Below, one piece after another: positions 26,035-34,203 of a stretch of DNA of 64,000 bases. Location of the stretch: assembly GCF_937129435.1 (NCBI RefSeq), contig NZ_CAKZNF010000089.1, positions 62,001 through 126,000 of the forward strand. The letters run 5' to 3'. Made by a program: the position numbers and the translations under genes. A model generated the notes under the pieces. That model was not told where the DNA came from, made no database searches, and saw only the letters and a program-made list of their open reading frames with translations. Source of the DNA: an uncultured Parasphingopyxis sp. Lineage in GTDB: Bacteria > Pseudomonadota > Alphaproteobacteria > Sphingomonadales > Sphingomonadaceae. How positions within the stretch are numbered: position 1 is the first letter of the stretch; each line of letters opens with the position of its first letter.

Positions 26035-27225
26035 ATGAACGAGTCGCACGACGGCGCGAGAGCGCCCGTTTTCGAATTCGATTATATCGCCGATCCCGGC
26101 CTTCTGGCCGATTGCCACGCGCGTTATTGGGAGCTGAAGCGCGAGGCTCCGCCCCTGTTCTGGACCAATGCCAATGGCGGTCACTGGGTCTGCAATACGG
26201 GGCCGCTGGCCAATCACGTTGTCCGTCACCCAGAGATTTTTTCCAGCCAGATCCTTTCGATCCCGCCCAATCCCGACCAGCCCAAAATGATTCCCGAGAT
26301 GCTCGATCCGCCCGAGCACCGGCCTTATCGGCAGATGCTGCGGCCGTTCTTCGAATCCAAGGCGATCGCCCCGCTCGAACAGCGTGTCGTCGACTGGACC
26401 GACGACCTGCTGGCCAAGGTAATCGACAAGGGCGAATGCGAATTCGTCAGCGCTGTCGCCTCGCGGCTCCCCGTCGCCGTTTTCATGGAACTGTTCGGAT
26501 TTCCGATGGAAAAGTTCGAGGAGTTTCGCCATCTCGTGGTGAGTTTTTTCAACGCGCGTGCGACACCCGAAGAACGGAACCAGCTAGGCCAGACGATCCT
26601 CGGCCATCTGGCGGAACTGATCCAGCAGCGCATGGCCGAGCCGAAGGACGACATGATCTCGCAGATCATAGCGAGCAAGGTCGATGGCCGCGATCTGGCG
26701 TTCGACGAGCTCATGTCGATCGGCTTTCTGATGTTCCTGGCGGGCCTCGATACGGTGACCAACGCCATGAGCTTCGGCATGCGGCACCTGGCGCATGACG
26801 AGCAGCTGCGCCAGCGCGCGATCGACGATCCGGAAGTGATCCCTGACCTCGTGGAAGAATTGCTGCGCCGCTACGCCTTCGTCGCAACGCCGCGCTACAT
26901 CACGCAGGATGTCGAACTCGACGGGGTTCAACTCAAAGCCGGCGATTCCATCCTCGCGCCGCTGCCGCTCGTCGGTTGGGATGAAAAGCTGAACCCGGAA
27001 CCCGAAGAGGTGTCCGTCGACCGCCAATTCTATCGCCATGCCGCTTTCGGATCGGGCATCCACACCTGCCTCGGGCTCCACCTGGCGCGGATGGAGCTGG
27101 CGATCTTCTACCGCGCCTGGTTCTCGAACGTCGGACACTTCCGGCAGATCGAAAAGGGCGACGAGACATGTCGGGGCGGCTCGGTCATGGCGCTCGAGCA
27201 TCTACACCTGGCTTGGGAGGCATAG
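26035..27225 (+). CDS. Cytochrome P450
   Basis: This 396-residue bacterial class I P450 is soluble, with no membrane anchor. The I-helix oxygen motif is AGLDT (236-240), the ExxR pair is Glu275/Arg278, and the heme loop FGSGIHTCLG has ligand Cys345. DPPEHRPYR in the C-helix region is also typical. It would hydroxylate the substrate using electrons from a ferredoxin and reductase that are not in this window. The start is 5 bases after the operator, with ribosome site GGAGGAGAGG. It heads a unit with VOC, ALDH and two SDR genes, which suggests alcohol, aldehyde and acid formation. Confidence 0.97.
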   Translation: MNESHDGARAPVFEFDYIADPGLLADCHARYWELKREAPPLFWTNANGGHWVCNTGPLANHVVRHPEIFSSQILSIPPNPDQPKMIPEMLDPPEHRPYRQMLRPFFESKAIAPLEQRVVDWTDDLLAKVIDKGECEFVSAVASRLPVAVFMELFGFPMEKFEEFRHLVVSFFNARATPEERNQLGQTILGHLAELIQQRMAEPKDDMISQIIASKVDGRDLAFDELMSIGFLMFLAGLDTVTNAMSFGMRHLAHDEQLRQRAIDDPEVIPDLVEELLRRYAFVATPRYITQDVELDGVQLKAGDSILAPLPLVGWDEKLNPEPEEVSVDRQFYRHAAFGSGIHTCLGLHLARMELAIFYRAWFSNVGHFRQIEKGDETCRGGSVMALEHLHLAWEA

Positions 27226-27227
27226 AG

Positions 27228-27662
27228 ATGGACTGTCGCGTGAATATGATCATGGTGCCGGCGTCCAATCTAGACTCCTTACGCGATTTTTACGAGCAGG
27301 GCCTGGGGTGGAACCCCTGGGGTCCCGAGATGCCCGCCTCGATCATGTACAAGGTCGGCTCGGCTTTGATGGTCTTTCTCGACCGAAACTATCTTGCATC
27401 CGAAAGCGGGATCGATGTCGCCGCCACGCCGCGAGCGATTTATGCGGTATTCGTCAACGACAAGCGTAGCGTCGACGAGCAGATGGCCCGCGTCGAAAAA
27501 GCCGGCGGAACGATCACCAGCGCGGTCCGTGACCGGGACGGCGGCCTGTACTCGGGATATTTTACCGATCCCGAGGGCAATGCGTGGGAAATAGTGTGGA
27601 GTCCCGTGATGCCGGTTGGCGAAGACGACGCGATTACACTGAACATCCCTCAGGAGAGTTGA
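27228..27662 (+). CDS. Glyoxalase/VOC-family protein
   Basis: This is a 144-residue single-module vicinal-oxygen-chelate protein. VNMIMVPASNLDSLRDFYEQGLGW at the start and GYFTDPEGNAWEIVW near the end are the standard beta-alpha-beta-beta-beta pattern, with the C-terminal glutamate as a possible metal ligand. The substrate is unknown. It begins 2 bases after the P450 stop and 2 bases before the ALDH start, so it belongs to the P450 pathway. ATG 27228 is chosen because the longer ORF lies within the P450 gene. Confidence 0.85.
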   Translation: MDCRVNMIMVPASNLDSLRDFYEQGLGWNPWGPEMPASIMYKVGSALMVFLDRNYLASESGIDVAATPRAIYAVFVNDKRSVDEQMARVEKAGGTITSAVRDRDGGLYSGYFTDPEGNAWEIVWSPVMPVGEDDAITLNIPQES

Positions 27663-27664
27663 AG

Positions 27665-29164
27665 ATGGCAACCGTAGAGGCCGAAGCACCGGCAAAGAGC
27701 GACACGCCCACCGTCCACCTGCATTTGGGCCATGACGCCCGCACATCCGGTGCCGGCGGCACGCACGAACACCTGCACCCGGTCAGCCAGACGGTGCAGG
27801 CCGAAATCCCGCTGGCCGGAGCGGCCGAGGTGAACGAGGCGGTGGCCAAGGCCGAGGCCGTGCGCGAGGAGTGGCGCCGCACCTCGCCAGAAGAGCGCCG
27901 TACCATTCTCAATCGGCTCGCCGATCTGCTTGTTGAGAACAAGGCGGAACTCGCACGCATGGCTGCGCTCGACGGGGGCACGACGCTGATGGTTGGCGAG
28001 CGCGGCGTTGACACCGCGGTCGGCTGGACGCGCTATTATGCCGGCTGGTGCGACAAGCTGACCGGCGAGCTGATGAGCACCTTCGATACTCGCGGCGAAT
28101 TTTCGTACAGCGTGCCCGAGCCGATCGGCATTGTCGGCATCATTATCACCTGGAACGGGCCGCTGATCTCGCTCGGCATGAAGGTGGCCGCGGCGCTTGC
28201 CGCCGGCAATTGCGTCATCTGTAAACCGGCGGAAATCACCCCCTTTGCGCCCGAAATGTTCGCACGGTTGTGCAAGGAAGCCGGCGTGCCTGACGGGGTG
28301 CTCTCGATCTTTCCCGGCACTGCGGAGGCAGGCGAGGCGATCGTGCGACACAAGGCGATCCGTAAGATCAGCTTCACCGGCGGACCGATCACCGCCCGCA
28401 AGATCCTCGAGGCTTGCGCCGAGGAGATCAAGCCGACGGTGATGGAGCTCGGCGGCAAATCGGCGAGCCTCGTTTTCCCTGATTGCGATATCCAAGCCGC
28501 CGCCGAACGCGCGGTGTTCTGGACGGTCGGCTGCCTTGCCGGTCAGGGCTGTGCTCTGCCGACACGACAGCTCGTCCACGCCGATGTCTATGACGATTTC
28601 ATCGCAAGGCTCGAGGCGATCATTGCGAAATTCAAGGTCGGCGATCCGCTCGACCCCGAGGTCATGGTCGGTCCGGTCATCAACAGCGCGGCGACCGAGC
28701 GCATCCTCGGCATGTTCGAGCGCGCAAAGGCCGACAATGCAGGCAAGTTCCTGCTCGGTGGGGGCAGGTGCGAAGGCGAACTCGCCAGCGGCAATTTCAT
28801 TGAGCCGACGCTCATCGTGGACGCCGATCCCGATCACGAGATTTCGCAGGTCGAGATTTTCGGTCCCGCCGTGGTCGTCATGAAGTTCGAGACCGAGGAC
28901 GAAGCCGTCGCCATCGCCAACAACAGCGAATACGGCCTCGCCGCCTATATCCAGTCGAACGACATCCAGCGCGTGCACAGGCTGTCCGAGCGGCTGAATG
29001 CCGGCGGCGTCTATGTGAATGGCGGGTTCCAGATCAACCCGCACACGCCGTTCGGCGGCGTGGGAATTTCCGGCTTCGGCAAGGAAGGCGGAAAAGCCGG
29101 TATCGACGAATTCCTCCACTACAAGACCGTCACCGTTGGCGTTGGCGCGCCGATCTTCGGTTGA
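27665..29164 (+). CDS. Aldehyde dehydrogenase
   Basis: This 499-residue NAD(P)-dependent aldehyde dehydrogenase has its catalytic cysteine in GQGCALPTR (Cys296) and general base Glu261 in MELGGKSA. Oxyanion-loop Asn and cofactor segments IITWNGPL and CKPAEITP are present. An unusual His-rich N-terminal extension (VHLHLGHDARTS, THEHLH) of about 45 residues precedes the fold. Following the P450 and next to SDRs, it probably oxidises the aldehyde formed from a P450-made alcohol to the carboxylic acid for CoA activation. ATG 27665 is the natural start. Confidence 0.95.
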   Translation: MATVEAEAPAKSDTPTVHLHLGHDARTSGAGGTHEHLHPVSQTVQAEIPLAGAAEVNEAVAKAEAVREEWRRTSPEERRTILNRLADLLVENKAELARMAALDGGTTLMVGERGVDTAVGWTRYYAGWCDKLTGELMSTFDTRGEFSYSVPEPIGIVGIIITWNGPLISLGMKVAAALAAGNCVICKPAEITPFAPEMFARLCKEAGVPDGVLSIFPGTAEAGEAIVRHKAIRKISFTGGPITARKILEACAEEIKPTVMELGGKSASLVFPDCDIQAAAERAVFWTVGCLAGQGCALPTRQLVHADVYDDFIARLEAIIAKFKVGDPLDPEVMVGPVINSAATERILGMFERAKADNAGKFLLGGGRCEGELASGNFIEPTLIVDADPDHEISQVEIFGPAVVVMKFETEDEAVAIANNSEYGLAAYIQSNDIQRVHRLSERLNAGGVYVNGGFQINPHTPFGGVGISGFGKEGGKAGIDEFLHYKTVTVGVGAPIFG

Positions 29165-29174
29165 GGAGCAAAGC

Positions 29175-29963
29175 ATGACTTTCGATCCGAACCAGCAGTT
29201 CGACCTCACGGGCAAGGTCGCCATCGTCACCGGCGCGGGCGGGCGCGGCAACTCGATCGGCGCCGCCTATGCCAAAGGTCTCGCCAAGGCGGGAGCGAGC
29301 GTGATCGTTGCCGATCTCAACGGCGAGGGAGCCGAAAGCGTCGCCGCTGACATCAACGCCGATGGCGGAACGGCAAAGGCGGTGCAGGTCGACATCACCG
29401 ACGAGGCCAGCGTCGCTGCGATGATGGAAGCCACCAAGGAGGCTTTTGGCGGCCTCGATATCCTCGTCAACAATGCCGCGCTGATGGTCGAAGCGGTCGG
29501 CACGCCGGCGATCCAGACCGAAGTCGCCGATTTCGAGAAGCTGATGAAGGTCAATGTCACGGGCGCGCTGATCTGCGCGAAGGCGGCTGTGCCATTGTTC
29601 AAGGAACGCGGCGGCGGCAAGATCGTCAATCAGCTTTCCGCCGGCGCATGGCCCGCCCAGACCACTTATGGGGTGTCGAAAATCGCGCTCCACGGCTTGA
29701 CGCAAACGCTGGCGACCGAGCTCGGGCCGTTGAACGTGAACGTGAACGCGATCGCGCCCGGGATGACCATGTCGGATGCGGGTGCCGCGCTCACACCACC
29801 CGACAGCCCCTTCGTCAAAGCTGTCGAATCGCGCTGCGTCCTGCGTCCGCGCGGCCAGCCCGACGAGCTGGTCGGGGCGCTGATGCTGCTCTGCTCGCCG
29901 GCCGGCGACTGGATGAGCGGCCAGTCGCTCAATGTCGATGGCGGTTTCATTCTACGCAATTAG
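29175..29963 (+). CDS. SDR-family oxidoreductase
   Basis: This is a 262-residue short-chain dehydrogenase. The cofactor loop is TGAGGRGNSIG, longer than usual. NNAA replaces NNAG, and the active site is NQLSAGAWPAQTTYGVSK with Ser, Tyr and Lys kept. It ends in GQSLNVDGGFILRN. The gene sits between ALDH and another SDR with 9-10 base spacings, so it is cotranscribed from the P450 promoter. It is probably an alcohol or 3-hydroxyacyl dehydrogenase. Confidence 0.9.
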   Translation: MTFDPNQQFDLTGKVAIVTGAGGRGNSIGAAYAKGLAKAGASVIVADLNGEGAESVAADINADGGTAKAVQVDITDEASVAAMMEATKEAFGGLDILVNNAALMVEAVGTPAIQTEVADFEKLMKVNVTGALICAKAAVPLFKERGGGKIVNQLSAGAWPAQTTYGVSKIALHGLTQTLATELGPLNVNVNAIAPGMTMSDAGAALTPPDSPFVKAVESRCVLRPRGQPDELVGALMLLCSPAGDWMSGQSLNVDGGFILRN

Positions 29964-29972
29964 GAGGCGGTA

Positions 29973-30779
29973 ATGAGCCTGTTCGATCTCTCCGGCATAA
30001 TCGCGGTCGTAACCGGCTCGACCAAGGGCATCGGGCGCGGCATCGCCGAGCAGTTGGTTGCGCATGGCGCAAAGGTCGTGATCTCGAGCCGCACCCAAGC
30101 CGACTGCAAGCTGACCGTAGAGGAAATCAACGAGGCCGCCGGATCGGAAGTTGCCCGTTATGCCACATGCGATCTCGACGATCGCGCCGATATCGAGCGT
30201 TTCGCCAAAGACGCCATCGCCGCTTTTGGCAAGGTCGACCTGCTCGTCTCCAACGCCGCCGCGCTCGCCTTTATCGGACCGGCTGAAGACACGCCCGAGG
30301 AACAATTCACTCGCGTCCTCAACACGAATGTCCATCACAATTTCCGGCTCTGCAACGCGTTTCGGGACGCACTCGCGACAACGCGGGGGAGCCTGATCCT
30401 GATCGGGTCGATCGCCGGACACTCGCCGGGCTACAACCTCTTCTCCTATGGCGCGGCGAAAGCTGCCGTGGCGCATATGACGCGCAGCCTGGCGGACGAA
30501 TATGTGAAGCAGGGCATCCGCGTGAATTGCGTCTCACCGGGCTTCATCCGCAGTTATACGTCCGGTCCCATTTTCGAGCAGGAGGAAGCGCTCGGCGCGA
30601 TCGTCTCGTCGATACCGCTGAGAAGACCAGGCGAGCCCGAGGACATTGCGGGCGCCGTGATCTTTCTCGCGAGCGCGGCGGGCAGCTATGTCGTCGGCCA
30701 GACGATCATCGTCGATGGCGGCCGTGTGGCGCTTTCCGCGCCACCCGCCAGCACCGAATCGCTGAGCGCGTCTCGCTGA
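29973..30779 (+). CDS. SDR-family oxidoreductase
   Basis: This 268-residue SDR has cofactor loop TGSTKGIG, SNAA, and active site IGSIAGHSPGYNLFSYGAAK. The C-terminus has VVGQTIIVDGG followed by a Ser/Ala-rich tail. An AGGAGGCGG ribosome site precedes the ATG. It is the last gene of the P450 unit and meets the isochorismatase-like gene head-on. Its stop lies within a small hairpin that may serve as a shared terminator. Confidence 0.9.
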   Translation: MSLFDLSGIIAVVTGSTKGIGRGIAEQLVAHGAKVVISSRTQADCKLTVEEINEAAGSEVARYATCDLDDRADIERFAKDAIAAFGKVDLLVSNAAALAFIGPAEDTPEEQFTRVLNTNVHHNFRLCNAFRDALATTRGSLILIGSIAGHSPGYNLFSYGAAKAAVAHMTRSLADEYVKQGIRVNCVSPGFIRSYTSGPIFEQEEALGAIVSSIPLRRPGEPEDIAGAVIFLASAAGSYVVGQTIIVDGGRVALSAPPASTESLSASR

Positions 30780-30796
30780 GCTACGGTTCGCTCAGC
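30775..30796. terminator. Possible bidirectional terminator hairpin
   Basis: GCTGAGC (30775-30781) pairs with GCTCAGC (30790-30796) over an 8-base loop and is followed by CTTT. It overlaps both stop codons of the convergent SDR and isochorismatase-like genes. The T-run is short, so the call is tentative. Confidence 0.4.
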
Positions 30797-31412
30797 CTTT
30801 AAGCGCCGGAGCATCGAGGATCGACGCGCTGTCCGTGATTGTGGCGAGCAAAGGCAGATGCATGGTGATCTGAAACTGGTGACTTTCCGCCGTCCCGCCA
30901 GCCGTACAATCTTCCGCCAGCACGACCTGATAGCCAAGTCCGATCGCTTCGGTGCAGCCGCCAGGCAGCGCGATATTGGTCGAAACGCCCGCGAAGACCA
31001 CCGTGTCGATGCCGAAGCTGCGCAGCGTCGCATCGAGCGATGTCCCCGTGAAGGGCGACATGCCGTGGTGGCGCGCGCTGACGATATCCGTTTCGCCGAC
31101 CACAATATCGTCATGGATGGCCGCAGCGGCCGTTCCGTCCTCGTTGATGCGCTCCTTCAGGATGCGGTGGGCCAGCCGGCAATTGTCGTTCCAGCCGGCA
31201 AAGACCCTGCGCGCGCTGATCGTGCAATGGACGACCGGCATGCCCGCTTTGCGGAAACCCTCGGCCAGCGTGTTGATCTTCGGGATAATTCCGCGTGCCC
31301 CGGCCTGCCTGATGAGCGGCGAATCATTATAGGCGGGGTTGGTGATGGTGTTCTGCACCTCGGAGATAACCAGCGCAGGGTTTCGTCCCGCCTCTAAACC
31401 GATAACCGGCAT
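30792..31412 (-). CDS. Isochorismatase-like protein lacking the cysteine-hydrolase triad
   Basis: This is a 206-residue protein of the isochorismatase/cysteine hydrolase fold (ALVISEVQN, VHCTISARR, VVFAGVSTNIALPGG, GLGYQVVLAEDCTAGG). In active cysteine hydrolases the Asp of the first motif, a central Lys and the Cys of the TNxC motif form the triad. Here these appear as Glu, no clear Lys, and Ala. The real start is ATG 31412, with GGAGGG upstream. The track start at 31424 has no ribosome site. It diverges from the DECR-like SDR across site 5. Function unknown. Confidence 0.8.
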   Translation of the reverse strand: MPVIGLEAGRNPALVISEVQNTITNPAYNDSPLIRQAGARGIIPKINTLAEGFRKAGMPVVHCTISARRVFAGWNDNCRLAHRILKERINEDGTAAAAIHDDIVVGETDIVSARHHGMSPFTGTSLDATLRSFGIDTVVFAGVSTNIALPGGCTEAIGLGYQVVLAEDCTAGGTAESHQFQITMHLPLLATITDSASILDAPALKG

Positions 31413-31425
31413 ATATCCCTCCACT

Positions 31426-31444
31426 TATCTAACCTAGTTATTTA
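31426..31444. promoter_or_regulatory. Shared catabolic palindrome, site 5
   Basis: TTATCTAAC-CTA-GTTATTTAT is centred at 31435, between the isochorismatase-like gene (start 31412) and the SDR operon (start 31460). Confidence 0.8.
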
Positions 31445-31459
31445 TCTGTTGACTGACCG

Positions 31460-32365
31460 ATGCGGTATTTGCAAGCCAGTGCCATGGCCGTGCCCGCCCA
31501 TCATATCATCGCCGAACCGCCACCGTTCGAACAGCCGCCCTATCCCGGCGATATTTTCGATCGACGAACCGTTCTCGTCACCGGTGGCGGTTCCGGTATG
31601 GGGCTCGCCATGGGAATCGCCTTTGCCCAAGGCGGCGCCTCGGTCGGTGTGATGGGCCGCTCGATCGAAAGGGCCAAGGAGGGGGCGGCCAAGATCGCCG
31701 CACTTGGCGTTCCGGTCCATGCCGCGAGCTGCGACGTGCGTGACCCCGACCAGGTCGCCACCGCATTCGACGCGATCGAAAAGGTACTCGGGCCGGTGTC
31801 GCTGCTGGCCAACAATGCCGGCGCCAACTTCCCGGTACTGACCGAGAATATGTCGATCAACGCCTGGAACGCGGTTACCCGAATCGCCATCGACGGGACC
31901 TTCCTGTGCTCGGCCGAATTCGCGCGGCGGCGCGAAGCCGCGGGCGAGGGCGGCGCGATCGTCAACAACAGTGCCCAATATATCTGGACGGGCTTTCCCG
32001 GCGATGCCCATTCCGCCGCGGCAAAGACGGCGCAGGCGACGATGACGCGCAAGCTCGCGCAGGACTGGGCGCCGCTCGGCATTCGTGTCAACGCCGTCGC
32101 CGCCGGATTCTTCCCACATGAAAGCTCTACCAACGGCAACGATCCGGAAGCCATCGCGCCGCTACAGAACATGATCCCCGCCGGCCGCACGGGGAAGACA
32201 CACGAATTCGGCTGGCTGTCGGCGCTGCTCTGCTCGCCATTGATGGACGGCGTGACCGGACAGGTGATCCTGCAGGACGGCGGCGAGTCGCTGCGTCGGT
32301 CGCTGATGATGCCCGATTTCGTACCGCCGCGCGAACGCGAAGACGGCCCATGGGGGTGGAAATGA
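31460..32365 (+). CDS. SDR, peroxisomal 2,4-dienoyl-CoA reductase (DECR2)-like
   Basis: This protein has up to 301 residues: cofactor loop TGGGSGMG, ANNAG, and active-site region NNSAQYIWTGFPGDAHSAAAK. His stands where most SDRs have Tyr, the pattern seen in DECR-type reductases. The C-terminal extension RRSLMMPDFVPPRE is shared with the SDR at 48617, so the two are paralogues. It likely reduces or oxidises an unsaturated CoA ester. No ribosome site is clear at 31460 or at the alternative ATG 31484. It overlaps the next gene by ATGA and heads a six-gene unit. Confidence 0.87.
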   Translation: MRYLQASAMAVPAHHIIAEPPPFEQPPYPGDIFDRRTVLVTGGGSGMGLAMGIAFAQGGASVGVMGRSIERAKEGAAKIAALGVPVHAASCDVRDPDQVATAFDAIEKVLGPVSLLANNAGANFPVLTENMSINAWNAVTRIAIDGTFLCSAEFARRREAAGEGGAIVNNSAQYIWTGFPGDAHSAAAKTAQATMTRKLAQDWAPLGIRVNAVAAGFFPHESSTNGNDPEAIAPLQNMIPAGRTGKTHEFGWLSALLCSPLMDGVTGQVILQDGGESLRRSLMMPDFVPPREREDGPWGWK

Positions 32366-32865
32366 CGGGCTGGCTCGAAGGCAAAGCGGTGCGCGTAATC
32401 GGAAGCGATCCCGCACTTGCCGATGCGTTAGCCAAGGCGGGTGCGACCATCGTGACGGACGACACGGCGGACTGCCTTGTCCATGTCGCCCGGGCCGAAC
32501 AGACAAGGCTGGCGCATCACCTGTCTTACGACGAATGGCGCGGCGCGATAGCTGCCGGTCTCGACAGCCGCTTCGAAGCGGCCAAGGCGTTCAACGGAGC
32601 CAAGCGCAAAGCGGGCAGCGGCGGGGCGATCCTGTTCATCGGCTCGCCCGAGCAGCAGGCTGGCGCAGAACAGGCGGCAGCTGCGGGCGCACTCGGCAAT
32701 TTGACCAAATCGCTCGCCGTCGAATGGGCGCGCGACGGCGTCAGGGTGAATACCGTGCTGACGAACGATGGCGGACCCGCGCTTGGTGCGATGGCGGCCT
32801 ATTTGCTCAGTGATTATGCGGCCTATGTGACGGGCGCGGTCATGGGCATCGGGGTGGACGATTGA
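32362..32865 (+). CDS. Truncated SDR-like protein without catalytic motifs
   Basis: This 167-residue frame starts with the ATGA overlap at 32362. Its second half (GGAILFIGSPE, GALGNLTKSLAVEWARDGVRVNTVLT, LLSDYAAYVTGAVMGIGVDD) is clearly SDR-like. The glycine-rich cofactor loop is replaced by RVIGSDPALA, NNAG is missing, and neither Tyr nor Lys of the active site is present. It is about 80 residues shorter than a normal SDR. The intact frame and tight coupling to an active SDR suggest a retained structural partner and not debris, but this is inference. Confidence 0.7.
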   Translation: MTGWLEGKAVRVIGSDPALADALAKAGATIVTDDTADCLVHVARAEQTRLAHHLSYDEWRGAIAAGLDSRFEAAKAFNGAKRKAGSGGAILFIGSPEQQAGAEQAAAAGALGNLTKSLAVEWARDGVRVNTVLTNDGGPALGAMAAYLLSDYAAYVTGAVMGIGVDD

Positions 32866-32890
32866 GACGGTTTCCCCTGGGAGAGGCGAT

Positions 32891-33778
32891 ATGACCATGG
32901 AATTGCAGGACCGGATCCGGCTCGACGGCCAGGTTGCGCTTGTCACCGGCGGAGGAGGCGGCATCGGCCGCGCCATCGCATTGCGGCTGGCCGAGGCGGG
33001 CGCAAATGTGGCCATCGCCGACATCGTGCCGGAACGCTGCGACGAAGTTGCCGAACGCGTTCGCGAAATGGGACGCGAAGCGCTTCCCCGGCCAACCGAT
33101 GTCATGGATACCGATCAGGTGCGCGCCTTCGTCGCAGAGGCGGCCGAGACATTCGGCCGCATCGACATCCTGATCAACAATGCGGGCGGCGTCAGCGGGC
33201 GGCCTTTTCTCGATCAGAGCGAGGGCAGCTGGCGGCGCCATATCGATATCAATCTGCTCAGCATGCTCGCGGCGACTTCGGCGGCCATACCCGTCATGAT
33301 TGCGGGCGCGGAAGGCGGATCGATCGTCAACGTCTCCAGCATCGAAGCCGTCCGCGCCGCACCGGGATTTGCCGTTTATGCCGCCTGCAAGGCCGGGGTG
33401 AACAGCTTTACGCGAACCATGGCCGTCGAACTTGCCGAGCACGACATCCGGGTTAATTGCATCGCGCCCGATCATACGGTGACGCCCGGCACACGCGGCA
33501 ACCGCGCTGGCCCGGTCGACAAAGCGGCTTGGACGGAACTTGGCGCCGTTGCGCAGGATGCGATGGACCGTCTGATTCCGTTGGGCCGCGAAGGCATCGA
33601 CGGCGAATGCGGCGATGCGGCGGTGTTCCTCTGCTCGGAACTCGCCAGCTATGTGACCGGCACGATCCTGCCGGTCGACGGCGGCACATGGGCGGCATCG
33701 GGATGGGTGCGCGATCCCGATGGCGATTGGACGCTGAACCAGGGTTTGAAATTCGTCCGCCGGGAGAGACGTGAATGA
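32891..33778 (+). CDS. SDR-family oxidoreductase
   Basis: This is a 295-residue SDR with TGGGGGIG, NNAG and SSIEAVRAAPGFAVYAACK. NCIAPDHTVTPGTRG and an extended C-terminus GTWAASGWVRDPDGDWTLNQGLKF distinguish it from its neighbours. A GGGAGAGG ribosome site precedes ATG 32891. The stop overlaps the next gene by ATGA. As part of a tightly coupled set with a SnoaL-like protein and a sulfotransferase, it may act on a ring or side-chain alcohol. Confidence 0.9.
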   Translation: MTMELQDRIRLDGQVALVTGGGGGIGRAIALRLAEAGANVAIADIVPERCDEVAERVREMGREALPRPTDVMDTDQVRAFVAEAAETFGRIDILINNAGGVSGRPFLDQSEGSWRRHIDINLLSMLAATSAAIPVMIAGAEGGSIVNVSSIEAVRAAPGFAVYAACKAGVNSFTRTMAVELAEHDIRVNCIAPDHTVTPGTRGNRAGPVDKAAWTELGAVAQDAMDRLIPLGREGIDGECGDAAVFLCSELASYVTGTILPVDGGTWAASGWVRDPDGDWTLNQGLKFVRRERRE

Positions 33779-34203
33779 ACTTAGGCCCGGAGGATATTGA
33801 AGCGATCCGCGCCCTGATCACGCGCTACAATATTGCCGCCGACCGGGGCCGGATTGCCGAACTTGCGGCCTGCTTTGCTAGGGACGGACAGCTCGACTTT
33901 CCGGGACGAAGCGGCAAGGGTCGCGACGGCATCGTCGAGGCCCTGACGTCGGGCGAACGCAACCCTGCTCTCACCCTCACCCGCCATCATCTGACAACGA
34001 TGGAGCTTCTGCCAGGCGCCGATACCGATCACGCCGTCGGCCGCGTCTATTTCTTCGTGATCACCAATGCCGGGCTCGATCACAGCGGCGTCTATGTCGA
34101 TCAATATATTCGGATCGCAGGTCAGTGGCTGATCGCCCACCGCGAGGCCCGCATCGATTGGCAGGCGGAAGCCAGTCTCAATCGGCCGATGGTGACGCGG
34201 TGA
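33775..34203 (+). CDS. SnoaL/NTF2-like protein
   Basis: This 142-residue protein fits the cone-shaped NTF2-like fold: DIEAIRALITRYNIAADRGRIAELAACFARDGQLDFPG at the start, then RHHLTTMELL and GVYVDQYIRIAGQWLIAHREARIDW. Such proteins include ketosteroid isomerases, polyketide cyclases and dehydratases; the sequence alone does not fix the reaction. It overlaps the SDR before it (ATGA) and the sulfotransferase after it (GTGA), so it is probably made in step with them. Confidence 0.85.
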   Translation: MNLGPEDIEAIRALITRYNIAADRGRIAELAACFARDGQLDFPGRSGKGRDGIVEALTSGERNPALTLTRHHLTTMELLPGADTDHAVGRVYFFVITNAGLDHSGVYVDQYIRIAGQWLIAHREARIDWQAEASLNRPMVTR

